Source: Eubacteriales bacterium SKADARSKE-1 (GTDB lineage Bacteria > Bacillota > Clostridia > Oscillospirales > Acutalibacteraceae). From it: a stretch of 64,000 bases of DNA. The stretch's first letter is position 1. The number at the start of each line of letters is the position of its first letter. Both the position numbers and the translations under genes were made by a program. Shown here piece by piece: positions 35,715-44,927 of the stretch. The DNA lies in NCBI GenBank assembly GCA_030920305.1, contig JARLUB010000002.1:62001-126000 (forward strand), written 5' to 3'. Under the pieces are notes generated by a model. The model did no database searches. It was not told the DNA's origin and saw only the letters and a program-made list of their open reading frames with translations.

Positions 35715-35799
35715 AAACAGAGAGAAGGTTTGGTAATATGCAGGAAGGGCTTTTTGTGGCAGCAAGGCTTAATTTATTTAATGATTTTTTAGAAAAGGT

Positions 35800-35997
35800 C
35801 TATACTACCATACCTTTTTCGTATGAAGTATAAATTTTAGCGCATTGTTCAGCAGCTTCCCTTGAATAAAAACAAAAATAAAAAGAGTTTCTATCATTTG
35901 ACCAAACATCATAAATTACTCTATAATTTTTTCTAACCTCAACCACAATCGCGCCTCCAGAAATGCCCTACATTTCTTCCATACTAAGCTTTTTCAA
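35800..35997 (-). pseudogene. Broken double-glycine-leader peptide D
   Basis: From 35997 the frame reads LKKLSMEEM, a TAG stop (35970-35968), then GISGGAIVVEVRK and a core with YDVWSND, FYFCFYS and EQCAKIYTSYE up to a stop at 35800. It is clearly the same family as A and B. The leader stop, and the loss of the usual ATG-ACT/GCT-AAA-ATT start (GGAGG at 36014-36018 has no start codon at proper distance), indicate a decayed gene. Core codons are otherwise intact, so inactivation looks recent. Readthrough of TAG cannot be excluded. Confidence 0.75.
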
Positions 35998-36070
35998 GTT
36001 ATTATAAATCCAACCTCCAAAACGCATAAATATGTTTTTGTAAATAAGGTACAATTTTTATTGTAATTTC

Positions 36071-36105
36071 AAAAAGAGCCTCCTTTTCAGGAGGCTCTTT
36101 TTTTT
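36071..36105 (-). terminator. Terminator after tsf (bidirectional)
   Basis: A perfect 13 bp stem, AAAAAGAGCCTCC (36071-36083) with GGAGGCTCTTTTT (36090-36102), around TTTTCA lies 13 bp past the tsf stop. Confidence 0.9.
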
Positions 36106-36117
36106 ATAATAAATAGC

Positions 36118-37032
36118 TTATTTAATCATACTTGCGACTTCATTTGCAAAGTTGTCTTCCTTTTTCTCTAATCCTTCACCTTTTTCAAAGCGAACAAAAT
36201 CAAGAATTTCAATGTCGCCACCAAGTTTGTTAGCTGTTTGTTTTATATATTCGCTTACAGAGATATTATTGTCTTTTACGAAAATTTGATCAATAAGACA
36301 ATTTTCTTTATAAAATTTGCTAATTCTTCCCATAACAATTTTTTCTGCAATATTAGCAGGTTTTCCATCATTCATTACTTGCTCAGTTAAAATTTTCTTT
36401 TCATGTTCTAAAACTTCGGTTGGAACAGTTTTGCTGTTTAAATAGCCTGGATTTGCAGCAGCTATTTGCATAGCAATATCTTTAGCAAAAAGCTTAAATT
36501 CTTCTTTTTCAGCAATTTCTGGTGAAGTTTCAAATTTAACTAAAACACCTATTCTACCAGAGGCATGAATATATGTTGCAACGACTCCCTCAAAGCGAGC
36601 AAAACGCCTAATTTTAATATTTTCTCCAATTGTTAAGATTTTTTCTCTTACCAACTCTTCAACGGTTAATTCACTACCAGAAGCTTTGCATGCCATAAGG
36701 TCTTCAATGGTTTTTGGATTGTTTTTAATAACAGTGTCAGCACAAATTTGTACAAAGTTATTAAATTCAGCGTTTTTAGCAACAAAATCGGTTTCAGCAT
36801 TAACTTCAATGACAACGCCAATATTTCCTTTTTCATTGACACATGCAAAGGCAACTCCCTCAGCTGCGATTCTACTAGACTTTTTGGTAGCTGCAGCAAG
36901 CCCTTTTTCTCTTAAAAAGTCGATAGCTGTGTTCATGTCACCATTTGATTCAGATAGGGCTTTTTTGCAGTCCATCATTCCACAACCAGTTTTTTCTCTT
37001 AAATTTTTTACATCCATAGCTGAAAAGGCCAT
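36118..37032 (-). CDS. tsf: Elongation factor Ts
   Basis: EF-Ts exchanges GDP for GTP on EF-Tu. The 304-residue protein has the N-terminal UBA-like domain with VKNLREKTGCGMMDCKKAL. The core follows with EVNAETDFVAKN and VLVKFETSPEIA, and the C-terminal subdomain is complete. GGAGGA precedes the ATG. It lies downstream of rpsB with a strong hairpin in between. Confidence 0.97.
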   Translation of the reverse strand: MAFSAMDVKNLREKTGCGMMDCKKALSESNGDMNTAIDFLREKGLAAATKKSSRIAAEGVAFACVNEKGNIGVVIEVNAETDFVAKNAEFNNFVQICADTVIKNNPKTIEDLMACKASGSELTVEELVREKILTIGENIKIRRFARFEGVVATYIHASGRIGVLVKFETSPEIAEKEEFKLFAKDIAMQIAAANPGYLNSKTVPTEVLEHEKKILTEQVMNDGKPANIAEKIVMGRISKFYKENCLIDQIFVKDNNISVSEYIKQTANKLGGDIEILDFVRFEKGEGLEKKEDNFANEVASMIK

Positions 37033-37064
37033 AATTATTCCTCCGATTAATTAAATATTTTTTC

Positions 37065-37098
37065 AAAAAAATACCCGTGCAACAAGCCGGGTATTTTG
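37065..37098 (-). terminator. Intergenic terminator-like hairpin between rpsB and tsf
   Basis: On the minus strand AAAATACCCG (37097-37088) pairs exactly with CGGGTATTTT (37077-37068), and the T-run continues. It should reduce tsf transcription relative to rpsB. Confidence 0.8.
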
Positions 37099-37121
37099 AA
37101 CCTCTTTTTAAAAGTGACTAT

Positions 37122-37856
37122 TTATTCTTCACTTTCACCCGATGTTTCAGCAGTTTCAGCTGCAGCGCCCATACGGCCTTCGCGGCCTTCAATTATAGCA
37201 TTAGCCATAACTTGAGAAATAAGTTTGACTGCACGAATAGCATCATCGTTTCCCGGTATTACATAGTCAACATCATCAGGGTCACAGTTGGTATCAACTA
37301 TAGCAACAACCGGAATGCCTAACTTTTTAGCTTCTAAAACTGCAATTCTTTCTTTTCTAGGGTCAACTACAAAAAGCGCTCCAGGCAGTTCAGTCATATC
37401 TTTAATGCCGCCAAGAAATTTTTCAAGTTTTTCAATTTCAAGATTTAATTTTATAACTTCTTTTTTAGGCAACAAATCAAAAGTTCCATTTTCATACATC
37501 TCTTTTAATTGGTGCAAACGGCTAACTCTATGACGAATGGTTTTAAAATTAGTCATCATGCCGCCAAGCCAACGTGCATTCACATAATAAGAATCAGAAC
37601 GAATAGCTTCATCTTTAACAGATTCTTGAGCTTGCTTTTTTGTACCAACAAAAAGAACAGATTTACCTTCGGTGGTAAGATCGCGAATGAAATTGTACGC
37701 TTCTTCAAGTTTTTTTACAGTTTTTTGCAAATCAATGATATATATACCATTGCGTTCAGTGAAGATGTATTCCGCCATTTTAGGATTCCATCTTCTTGTT
37801 TGGTGACCAAAATGGACACCGGCTTCTAATAATTGTTTCATAGATATTACTGACAT
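37122..37856 (-). CDS. rpsB: 30S ribosomal protein S2
   Basis: A 244-residue S2 protein starting [27 protein letters not shown]. The two S2 signatures, around [12 protein letters not shown] and [19 protein letters not shown], are present, and the tail is acidic. GGAGGA precedes the ATG. First gene of the rpsB-tsf unit. A promoter lies about 70 bp upstream. Confidence 0.97.
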   Translation of the reverse strand: MSVISMKQLLEAGVHFGHQTRRWNPKMAEYIFTERNGIYIIDLQKTVKKLEEAYNFIRDLTTEGKSVLFVGTKKQAQESVKDEAIRSDSYYVNARWLGGMMTNFKTIRHRVSRLHQLKEMYENGTFDLLPKKEVIKLNLEIEKLEKFLGGIKDMTELPGALFVVDPRKERIAVLEAKKLGIPVVAIVDTNCDPDDVDYVIPGNDDAIRAVKLISQVMANAIIEGREGRMGAAAETAETSGESEE

Positions 37857-37921
37857 ATAATTTTCCTCCTTGGTTTATACCTCCGCTAGACTAAAAATCT
37901 GAAAAACCAAATTTGGCACCA

Positions 37922-37950
37922 AGAATAAAAGTCATAGCGTGTGTTATCAA
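37922..37950 (-). promoter_or_regulatory. Sigma-A promoter of rpsB
   Basis: On the minus strand, TTGATA (37950-37945), a 17 bp spacer and TATTCT (37927-37922) stand ahead of rpsB. The roughly 60-nt leader contains the palindrome CCAAATTTGG, a possible autoregulatory site. Confidence 0.6.
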
Positions 37951-38182
37951 TATGATATTGTATCATATCTAATTTTATTTTTCAAGATAATTTTAAAAGA
38001 GGCTTATTAATTAAATATTTTGCCAATTTAAAGCAAGTAAAAAAATATCGCCCTCCAATATAAAATTAGAGAGACGATACAGAACCACATAAAACAGCAA
38101 ACGCAAAATTTAATTATGGTTCTTATCTTATTATAATAAATTTAAAGTCTTATATTCACTAAAAAAATTGGTAAATGCATTT

Positions 38183-38494
38183 TTATGAAGCATCTCCTGC
38201 AGTTAAGGCTTTTTCTAACCAAGCTTCTGCAATATCAAGTGCTAGGTAAAGACCATCCTTTTCACTTGACTTAATGATTCTTTTTCTAGGACCCAGTTCT
38301 GGGTCAGTGCTAATTAGCTGTACAGATACTTTATTTGCAATATCCATGTCAAAAGTTGGTACAGTCTTTTTTATGTGCAATTTTACAACATAATCATCAG
38401 ACATATCTCCATAATAAAGTGTATCTTTGCAGCGAACAAGCGGCTTATTTTTATAAGAAAAAAAAGTATTTTTACTAGATATTTCTTTTTTCAA
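38183..38494 (-). CDS. Conserved clostridial hypothetical protein next to ireB
   Basis: A 103-residue soluble protein with the words NKPLVRCKDTLYYGDMSDDYVV, VQLISTDPELGPRKRI and EKDGLYLALDIAEAWLEKAL. I recall similar small proteins in Ruminococcaceae-type Clostridia, with no known role. It starts at TTG 38494 behind AGGGGAAA and is 21 bp after ireB, so it is likely co-transcribed. Confidence 0.7.
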   Translation of the reverse strand: MKKEISSKNTFFSYKNKPLVRCKDTLYYGDMSDDYVVKLHIKKTVPTFDMDIANKVSVQLISTDPELGPRKRIIKSSEKDGLYLALDIAEAWLEKALTAGDAS

Positions 38495-38515
38495 AAAAAT
38501 TTCCCCTATCGTTAA

Positions 38516-38764
38516 TTAATGTACATCTAGATATGATTTTACAAGAACTCGCAATAGCTCATCACGGTCAATTCTACTAATAAGAGCTCTTGCATTGTTT
38601 TGATTGGTAATATATGTTGGGTCCTCGGATAAAATATAGCCTACAATTTGATTAATTGGGTTATATCCTTTTTTATTGAGTTCATCATAAACTACTGTAA
38701 GTATCTGCCTAATTTCTTCTTCTTTATTGCTTGTTACAGAAAAAGTCATGGTTTCGTCCAACAT
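38516..38764 (-). CDS. ireB: IreB-family regulatory phosphoprotein
   Basis: An 82-residue IreB (UPF0297/DUF965) protein, a substrate of PASTA-type Ser/Thr kinases that affects cephalosporin resistance in enterococci. It carries the family words [29 protein letters not shown] and [18 protein letters not shown]. The start at ATG 38764 is set by AGAGGAGG and by the conserved N-terminus; a longer in-frame version would include the ribosome binding site. In most Firmicutes ireB lies with alaS and ruvX; here those partners are absent. Confidence 0.92.
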   Translation of the reverse strand: MLDETMTFSVTSNKEEEIRQILTVVYDELNKKGYNPINQIVGYILSEDPTYITNQNNARALISRIDRDELLRVLVKSYLDVH

Positions 38765-38921
38765 AAAAATACCTCCTCTACACCTTAAATACGATGTAAA
38801 CAAATTTAATCAAATAAAACAATTATCTTGTAAATTAAACTTCATAATAACGATTATATAGTATATTAAATCGGATTGCAATATAAATTAAAACTATGAT
38901 TATTTAATATAACCATAACTA

Positions 38922-41318
38922 TTAAACTATAGTGTTAGCTCCATCTCTAATGGTGATCCCTTGCTTTTCTAACGAACTAACAATCTTTTTGATTATGGAA
39001 TTTACCTGTTCTTCTGTTAAAGTAGCAGAAGATGACCTCAGCGTAAGGTTAAACGCCACACTCTTTTTGCTTTCTGGGATTTGTTCACCCTTATAAATAT
39101 CAAAAATTGAGATATCTTCTAAAAGCTCGGCTGCGTTTAGCTTTATAATCTTTTGCAAAGCTAAAACCGGAACATCGTCATCACAAATTAAAGCAAGATC
39201 TCGTTTAACTGACGGAAATTTAGGAATCGCTTTATATTCTATGTCAAACTTAGCATTTTCAAATAGCATGTCAATATCAAGTTCAATTGCATAAACTTTT
39301 TTCTTAATATCATAGTTTTCACATACACTTGGGTGTATTTCTCCTACTATACCAACAATATCTTCATTTAAAGTAAACTTTGCACATCTTCCTGGGTGAT
39401 AGTAAGGCAGCTCAGCATATGCACTCACATCATAATCAAAAACAAAAATATTTGATAGCAATTCTTCAACTATACCTTTAGCGTATAAAAAATCTATGTT
39501 TTCACCATAAAATCCAACAATTAGCTTCGTTTTTTCATTCGGCAAACTTGCTCCTTTTTGAGGAATATATTCTTTAGCAATTTCAAAAAGTCTAACGTTC
39601 TCATTTTTATTGTTAAAATTTTTAGATAGTAAGTCCAGCATAGATATAACTGCAACAGTTCTCATAACGCTAGTATCTTCGCCGAGTGGGTTTGCGATTT
39701 TTACACAGTTTCTAAGGTTATGCTCTTTTGGTAACATGATTTTATCAAAATGACGTGGGCTAATAAACGGATAAGTTATAGCTTCACTCACACCTAAAGC
39801 TAACATTGTTTCAGCAACTTTTTTCTCAAATTTTTGTCTTGGTGATAAAATTCCAAAACTACTACCACTTAAGTTAGTTGAAGGAATATTGTTATACCCA
39901 TAAAACCTTGCAATTTCTTCAGCTATATCATATTTATTTTTAAGATCGCTTCTAAACGTTGGAACTATTATATAATCTTTTTCAAACTCACAGCCAAGCG
40001 GTCTTAGAATATCTTGCATTTTATCTTTAGATAAATTTATATTTAAAAATCTATTTGTAAATTCACAGTCAAAGAAAACTTTAGTTCTATCTGAATTTAA
40101 ATTACCGCAGGAAAAAGTTTTACTTCCTACATCACCAATGTTCAATAATTCAATCAACTCACAAGCTCTATCCAGAGCTAACGGACAATTGTGTTCATCC
40201 AATCCTTTTTCATATAAAGAAGAAGACTCTGTTCTCATATTGTGCTCTTTCGCTGTCAATCTAACAGATGAGCCGTTAAAGTTTGCCGATTCAAAAACTA
40301 TATCTATAGTGTCATTCATGATTCCACTATATTCTCCGCCCATAACCCCGGCTATTGCTATTGGCTTTTTGCTGTCTGCTATAACTAAATTATTATTTGT
40401 CAATTCCCTTTCAATTCCGTCAAGAGTTGTAATTTTTTCACCAGGTTTTGCACGTCTTACATTTATTTTGTTATCTTCAATAAGCCTTAAATCAAACGCA
40501 TGCAGTGGCTGGCCGTATTCAAGCATAACATAATTTGTTATATCAACAATATTATTTATTGGACGAACACCCATAGCTCTAAGTCTTTCGCGTATCCACC
40601 TAGGTGATGGCGCAATCTTTACATTTTTTACAATTTTGGCACTATAATATGGACAAAGTTTTGCGTCCTCAACCGTTACATCTAGCTTTTCAGAAAAATT
40701 CCCATTTTGCGCTTTAATTCCTGGAACATGAAGGTTTAAATTTTTATTGAAAGTTGCAGCAGCTTCACGCGCTAAACCAATTATTGATAAGCAATCCGGT
40801 CTATTAGGTGTAATTTCAAAATCGACTTTAGTATCGTTAAAACCTATAATGTCCTTTATATTTTCGCCCAAATCACATGGTTCATCTAAAACAAAAATTC
40901 CGTCTTCACAAGCGTTTGGAAAATCATTTATGCTAAGCCCAAGTTCTGAAAGTGAGCAGAGCATTCCTTCGCTCTTAACTCCACGAAGCTTTCCTTTTTT
41001 GATTTTAGTTCCATCAAAAAGTGTTGAACCATCAAGCGCTACCGGAACAATATCGCCTACTTTTAAGTTTTTAGCACCTGTAACTATTTGAAGCGGATTT
41101 TCACTACCTACATCTATAATGCCTACTAAAAGCTTATCAGCATCTGGGTGTTTTTCAATTGACAAAGCTTTTCCAGTAACTACTTTATTTATCTTTTCTG
41201 CTTCCATTTCAAACTCTTCTACTTTTGAACCCGTCATGGTCATTTTATCACAAAATTCTTTTATATCTTTATCATTTATATCTACAAATTCGTTTAACCA
41301 ACGAATAGAAAGATTCAT
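38922..41318 (-). CDS. pheT: Phenylalanine-tRNA ligase beta subunit
   Basis: A 798-residue beta subunit of the heterotetrameric enzyme that charges tRNA-Phe. Domains in order: N-terminal EMAP-like tRNA-binding domain (about 40-150), B3/B4 editing domain (words FEITPNRPDCLSI, RPINNIVDITNYVMLEYGQP and MRTESSSLYEKGLD), B5, the catalytic-like core (AITYPFISP), and the C-terminal anticodon-binding FDX domain (KFPSVKRDLAL). The ATG follows GAAGGTGG. It lies 45 bp after pheS, under the same T-box. Confidence 0.97.
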   Translation of the reverse strand: MNLSIRWLNEFVDINDKDIKEFCDKMTMTGSKVEEFEMEAEKINKVVTGKALSIEKHPDADKLLVGIIDVGSENPLQIVTGAKNLKVGDIVPVALDGSTLFDGTKIKKGKLRGVKSEGMLCSLSELGLSINDFPNACEDGIFVLDEPCDLGENIKDIIGFNDTKVDFEITPNRPDCLSIIGLAREAAATFNKNLNLHVPGIKAQNGNFSEKLDVTVEDAKLCPYYSAKIVKNVKIAPSPRWIRERLRAMGVRPINNIVDITNYVMLEYGQPLHAFDLRLIEDNKINVRRAKPGEKITTLDGIERELTNNNLVIADSKKPIAIAGVMGGEYSGIMNDTIDIVFESANFNGSSVRLTAKEHNMRTESSSLYEKGLDEHNCPLALDRACELIELLNIGDVGSKTFSCGNLNSDRTKVFFDCEFTNRFLNINLSKDKMQDILRPLGCEFEKDYIIVPTFRSDLKNKYDIAEEIARFYGYNNIPSTNLSGSSFGILSPRQKFEKKVAETMLALGVSEAITYPFISPRHFDKIMLPKEHNLRNCVKIANPLGEDTSVMRTVAVISMLDLLSKNFNNKNENVRLFEIAKEYIPQKGASLPNEKTKLIVGFYGENIDFLYAKGIVEELLSNIFVFDYDVSAYAELPYYHPGRCAKFTLNEDIVGIVGEIHPSVCENYDIKKKVYAIELDIDMLFENAKFDIEYKAIPKFPSVKRDLALICDDDVPVLALQKIIKLNAAELLEDISIFDIYKGEQIPESKKSVAFNLTLRSSSATLTEEQVNSIIKKIVSSLEKQGITIRDGANTIV

Positions 41319-41363
41319 AAATATACCACCTTCTTACTAATTTTTAACTTAACACATTGCAAA

Positions 41364-42383
41364 TTAAAATTGCTTTAAAAATCTCATATCGTTTTCATAT
41401 AATAAACGCATATCGTCAATTTTATAGCGTCTCATAGCAATTCTTTCAAGACCTACGCCAAAAGCAAAGCCACTATAAATTTCGGGATCTATATTACAGT
41501 TTTCTAAAACTTTAGGGTGAACCATACCGCAACCCAAAAGTTCTATCCAACCTTCGCCCTTGCAAATTCTGCAACCTTTGCCGTGGCAAGAAAAGCATTG
41601 AATATCAAGTTCAGCTGAAGGTTCAGTATATGGGAAATGGTGTGGTCTAAATCTAACAACAGCTTCTTTGCCATAAAGCGCTGCAATAAACGACTCTAAT
41701 GTCCCTTTAAGATCAGAAAAAGTAATTCCCTTATCCACTACCAACCCTTCAACCTGGTTAAATACCGGTGAATGTGTTGCATCAACTTCGTCCATTCTAT
41801 AAACTTTTCCTGGAGAAATTATGCGAATTGGCGGTGCTTCTTTTTCCATTGTTCGAATTTGAACCGATGAAGTTTGTGTTCTAAGAAGCGTATTTTCATC
41901 AATATAAAATGTGTCTTGAGTATCTCTTGCAGGATGCTCTTTTGGCATATTTAAAGCTTCAAAATTGTAGTAGTCCGTTTCAACTTCAGGGCCGTTAACC
42001 ACTTTAAAACCTTGCCCAATAAAAATATCTATCACTTCATCAAGAATTTTTGAAAGTGGATGTTTATGGCCTAAATGATGTCTCTTTCCGGGAATTGTAA
42101 CGTCAATTTTTTCGCTCCCTAGTTTTTGTTGTAGCTCTTCTTTTTTTAGTTCAGTTATTCTTTTTTCAATTGTTCCCGATATAAGATCTCGAACTTCATT
42201 TGCCAATTGGCCAAACTTTGGTCTCTCTTCGGCTGATAAAGATCCCATCTGTTTTAATATTGCCGTTAAAGCACCCTTTTTCCCAAGATACTTAATTCTT
42301 AAAGTTTCAACATCTTGTTGTGTCTTAGCATTTAAAAAATCGCCAATAGCTAATTCTTTTATGTTTTCTAATTGTTCTTTCAC
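41364..42383 (-). CDS. pheS: Phenylalanine-tRNA ligase alpha subunit
   Basis: A catalytic class II alpha subunit, 339 residues: N-terminal coiled coil, then motif 2 with [21 protein letters not shown] and motif 3 [14 protein letters not shown] Cys-rich insertion ([17 protein letters not shown]) of the type seen in many bacterial PheS follows PSAELDIQ. The start is GTG 42383, which follows GAGGTGA. A longer in-frame ATG would lie within the T-box leader. Confidence 0.95.
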   Translation of the reverse strand: MKEQLENIKELAIGDFLNAKTQQDVETLRIKYLGKKGALTAILKQMGSLSAEERPKFGQLANEVRDLISGTIEKRITELKKEELQQKLGSEKIDVTIPGKRHHLGHKHPLSKILDEVIDIFIGQGFKVVNGPEVETDYYNFEALNMPKEHPARDTQDTFYIDENTLLRTQTSSVQIRTMEKEAPPIRIISPGKVYRMDEVDATHSPVFNQVEGLVVDKGITFSDLKGTLESFIAALYGKEAVVRFRPHHFPYTEPSAELDIQCFSCHGKGCRICKGEGWIELLGCGMVHPKVLENCNIDPEIYSGFAFGVGLERIAMRRYKIDDMRLLYENDMRFLKQF

Positions 42384-42410
42384 AAAATTCACCTCAGATA
42401 AATATAAAAA

Positions 42411-42660
42411 TAAAAAAACGCTATCATCCCCACACAAGGGACGAAAGCGTAACTTCCGCGGTACCACCCTAATTTTTGCTAACAGCAAACACTTCTATTG
42501 GAATATAACGGTTCCAACCGGCACACCCTACTTTGATTTTCAAGTGCACAGCTCGAAAGTGAACTTCATCTTTTTGTCTTGCTGGTATGCTCTCAGCCAC
42601 GGCACGCCTCTCTCATAACAAGACACTTAAAAAGACTACTCTCTTTGTCATCGCTTTTAT
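42411..42660 (-). ncRNA. T-box riboswitch, tRNA-Phe type, upstream of pheST
   Basis: The minus-strand leader contains the canonical T-box word TGGTACCGCG (42466-42457). The terminator follows: stem ACGCT / AGCGT with CCC / GGG, then a run of seven Ts at 42417-42411. Upstream it has stem I elements: an AGAGAG-type distal loop region near 42610 and a likely UUC (Phe) specifier complementary to forward GAA at 42561-42563. Uncharged tRNA-Phe should stabilise the antiterminator and switch pheST on. Confidence 0.93.
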
Positions 42661-42666
42661 AGATAA

Positions 42667-42695
42667 AATATATCACTTTTTTTATAAACTTGCAA
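42667..42695 (-). promoter_or_regulatory. Sigma-A promoter of the pheST T-box transcript
   Basis: On the minus strand, TTGCAA (42695-42690), a 17 bp spacer and TATATT (42672-42667) put the transcript start near 42660, right at the beginning of the T-box. Confidence 0.7.
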
Positions 42696-42976
42696 GGCTT
42701 TTATGTTTTGAGGGAACACAAAAAGTTAAAAGAAGTCTTTAAGATTAAATTGTTAAAAGCACTTATTAAAAGATGGTTAACATATCTTAATTTGTTTTTA
42801 TAATTCAAATTATTGACTAAAACATTTATTTTTATATTTTAATAACTTTTTGTTTAATTGCATATGAAAAATTATCTAACAGCGTTATTTTTGGAAATTA
42901 GATAAATTTGAGTTAAATATAGAACGTAATAATAAAACACAAGTAAAATTATTTACCTTTTATGTTAATATACACT
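42696..42976. other. 281-bp AT-rich spacer
   Basis: Between the pheST promoter and the end of the TupA-like gene I see no coding frame with a ribosome binding site, no RNA gene and no strong terminator. Confidence 0.5.
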
Positions 42977-43975
42977 TTATTTGTTTTCAAAAAGTTTGTG
43001 GTAGTCATATTTTTCTTTAGGTAATTCAATTAAATCACCAAGAATTTTATTGTATTCGGGCGGATCGAATTTACAGCTTCCAGAAGCACTTGTAAAGGTA
43101 ATTTCTCCAAATTTCAACGTACCATCATTTAGCCGATAAAAATCAACTCTTGCATGAGCAAACCCTTCTGAAAGTTTTGTGGCAAGGTCTAAAATTTTAT
43201 TCAAATTAGCAGGTTTAGGAAGTAGGTTTTCATGTTGTGGGTAAGTATATGTAAACGGCATTAAGTTCCATTTTGTGTCGTAAAATGACATTTTGAGGCC
43301 ATTTTTTCTATTGGATAGGTACATTATAAAATCAGCTCTGCCATTGTTACACCAAACTTTATAGTCATACAAATCGCCACCGTCATTTTCCATGTATTCT
43401 TCAGCAATGATTTTTGGTTTCATGTTTTTATATTGAAGTTCTAAACCGGCACGAAAAGCATAGTTTGTGTTTATCCATGTATCAAATTTTTTCTTAGCTT
43501 CGGCTTTATTAAAGTTACTTTTATCAGTAACAACAATATTCCACCCTGAACCGTGGTTACATTTCAAGACAAACTTATCTGGCAACTTGTCAAAATTTAT
43601 ATCATCAAACTTATCCCACACACCTAAAAGTGGTACCAAGTATTCTTCACCAATTTTTTCTTTCACCCAATCTCGAACTAAATATTTATCAGCGAGTTTA
43701 GTTTTTATAGGGGTGCTATCATAAAGTTTAAGCCATTGAATTTTTTCATTATACGTTGTCGGGTTTTCTAAGTTTAGTTCAGATTTTGTTAACCTTTTAT
43801 ACCAAGCTTTTAATTCTTCTGAGTATTTATCTGGAGGTAAATTTTTATAGTATTCATATCGGGTTTGATTAATATCTTTAGCTTGAACTTTTAAATTTGA
43901 AAATGTACCGTTTTGAAATAAAACAAATATAAAAAGGAAACAAATGACTTTTTTAGCCAAACATCTAAAATTCAT
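42977..43975 (-). CDS. TupA-like ATP-grasp protein with signal peptide
   Basis: A 332-residue protein of the TupA-like ATP-grasp family found in polysaccharide and teichuronopeptide gene clusters, where it would join an amino acid or sugar acid by an amide bond using ATP. Family words include NPTTYNEKIQWLKLYD, KLADKYLVRDWV, LPDKFVLKCNHGSGWNI, KIIAEEYMEND (ATP-grasp) and ARVDFYRL and FGEITFTSASG (metal-binding Asp/Glu). Residues 1-32 are a Sec signal peptide (VQA before KDI), which the family normally lacks, so the ATP-dependent domain appears exported. Last gene of a three-gene minus-strand operon, 7 bp after the preceding gene. Confidence 0.82.
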   Translation of the reverse strand: MNFRCLAKKVICFLFIFVLFQNGTFSNLKVQAKDINQTRYEYYKNLPPDKYSEELKAWYKRLTKSELNLENPTTYNEKIQWLKLYDSTPIKTKLADKYLVRDWVKEKIGEEYLVPLLGVWDKFDDINFDKLPDKFVLKCNHGSGWNIVVTDKSNFNKAEAKKKFDTWINTNYAFRAGLELQYKNMKPKIIAEEYMENDGGDLYDYKVWCNNGRADFIMYLSNRKNGLKMSFYDTKWNLMPFTYTYPQHENLLPKPANLNKILDLATKLSEGFAHARVDFYRLNDGTLKFGEITFTSASGSCKFDPPEYNKILGDLIELPKEKYDYHKLFENK

Positions 43976-43982
43976 TTTTATA

Positions 43983-44912
43983 TCATTCCTTTAACATATT
44001 ATCCGTAAGATAAATTTTTTCTATTCCCATTCCTTTTAAAATATTTTTAACTTTTATTAAATTAAGGTGATCTTTACCTAATGCCCGTTTACCTTTTGTA
44101 TTAGTATTTATGCTAGTTAATGTTGGAATATCAGAGAACCCATACTTTTGCATGCTATTTTCATAAATAAAATTGTACCTGTCCTTTATATCACAAGTCT
44201 TTACTATTTTTGTTCCATTAATTATTGCACAAAATGTGAGCCAAATATCATCAGTTGTCGTGAATTCGGACATAAATAAATCTTTATCAAACACTTTATT
44301 ATTAAAACTATGCGGTGGATATAAAACTCCACCAACTCCGTATAATACTACGCTTTGAGTTGGCGTATGTTTTTTTATCGCTTCATCACGCCACCCGCCC
44401 CAAGATAAATAACAGTCATTTCTAAGGGGTGAACATAAATTGCTGATTATGTAGTTGGGAAATTGTTGATTTTCTTTAAGCAAATTTTCAACAAAGTTTG
44501 GCAAATATTCCATATCATCATCTATTGTAATAATTGTACTTTCAGGAAAAAGTTTTAAAGCTGGGATTAGTTTTCCGTATGGACCTATTTTTTCGTTGAT
44601 CCAATTTATTTTTACCTTGTCCTGTAAATTATTATGAATTAATATTTGATTTATAACATTTTTATCTTCATCTGTATTTTCTTGGTTGCAAAGATTCAAT
44701 AAAATAATATCAGGAGCAACTGTTTGTTTAGAAAGAGATTTTAAGGTATAGGTTAAAATTTCATATCTTTTAGGATATGAAGTAAGTGAAACTATAGTGT
44801 GTGGTGTACCAAAATCTTTATCTTTTTCGTCTGAAAAGACAAGAGGTTCTTGGATACAAAGCATAAACATTAAACTTGCCAATAAAGTCAATAATATCTT
44901 ATTTTTCCTCAT
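43983..44912 (-). CDS. Glycosyltransferase (GT-A type) with signal peptide
   Basis: A 309-residue glycosyltransferase-like protein. After a signal peptide (1-27, VFS before DEK) comes HTIVSLTSYPKRYEILTYTL, a beta-alpha-beta nucleotide-sugar fold. A DDD metal motif lies in IITIDDDMEYLP (131-133), GPYGKLIPAL precedes it and YGVGGVLYPPHSF follows. This is a family of putative glycosyltransferases in capsule and LPS clusters; donor and acceptor are unknown. AAAGGAGA precedes the ATG. The gene starts 15 bp after the GT2 gene and precedes the TupA-like gene. Confidence 0.8.
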   Translation of the reverse strand: MRKNKILLTLLASLMFMLCIQEPLVFSDEKDKDFGTPHTIVSLTSYPKRYEILTYTLKSLSKQTVAPDIILLNLCNQENTDEDKNVINQILIHNNLQDKVKINWINEKIGPYGKLIPALKLFPESTIITIDDDMEYLPNFVENLLKENQQFPNYIISNLCSPLRNDCYLSWGGWRDEAIKKHTPTQSVVLYGVGGVLYPPHSFNNKVFDKDLFMSEFTTTDDIWLTFCAIINGTKIVKTCDIKDRYNFIYENSMQKYGFSDIPTLTSINTNTKGKRALGKDHLNLIKVKNILKGMGIEKIYLTDNMLKE

Positions 44913-44927
44913 AAAATACTTTCTCCT

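Noticed and set aside
34833-36010. CRISPR or phage remnant at the repeat-rich 35 kb region
   Set aside because: The repeats are promoter-leader duplications tied to peptide genes. There is no regular repeat-spacer pattern or phage gene.
42384-42488. N-terminal extension of PheS
   Set aside because: The extension runs through the T-box antiterminator and terminator; GTG 42383 has the ribosome binding site.
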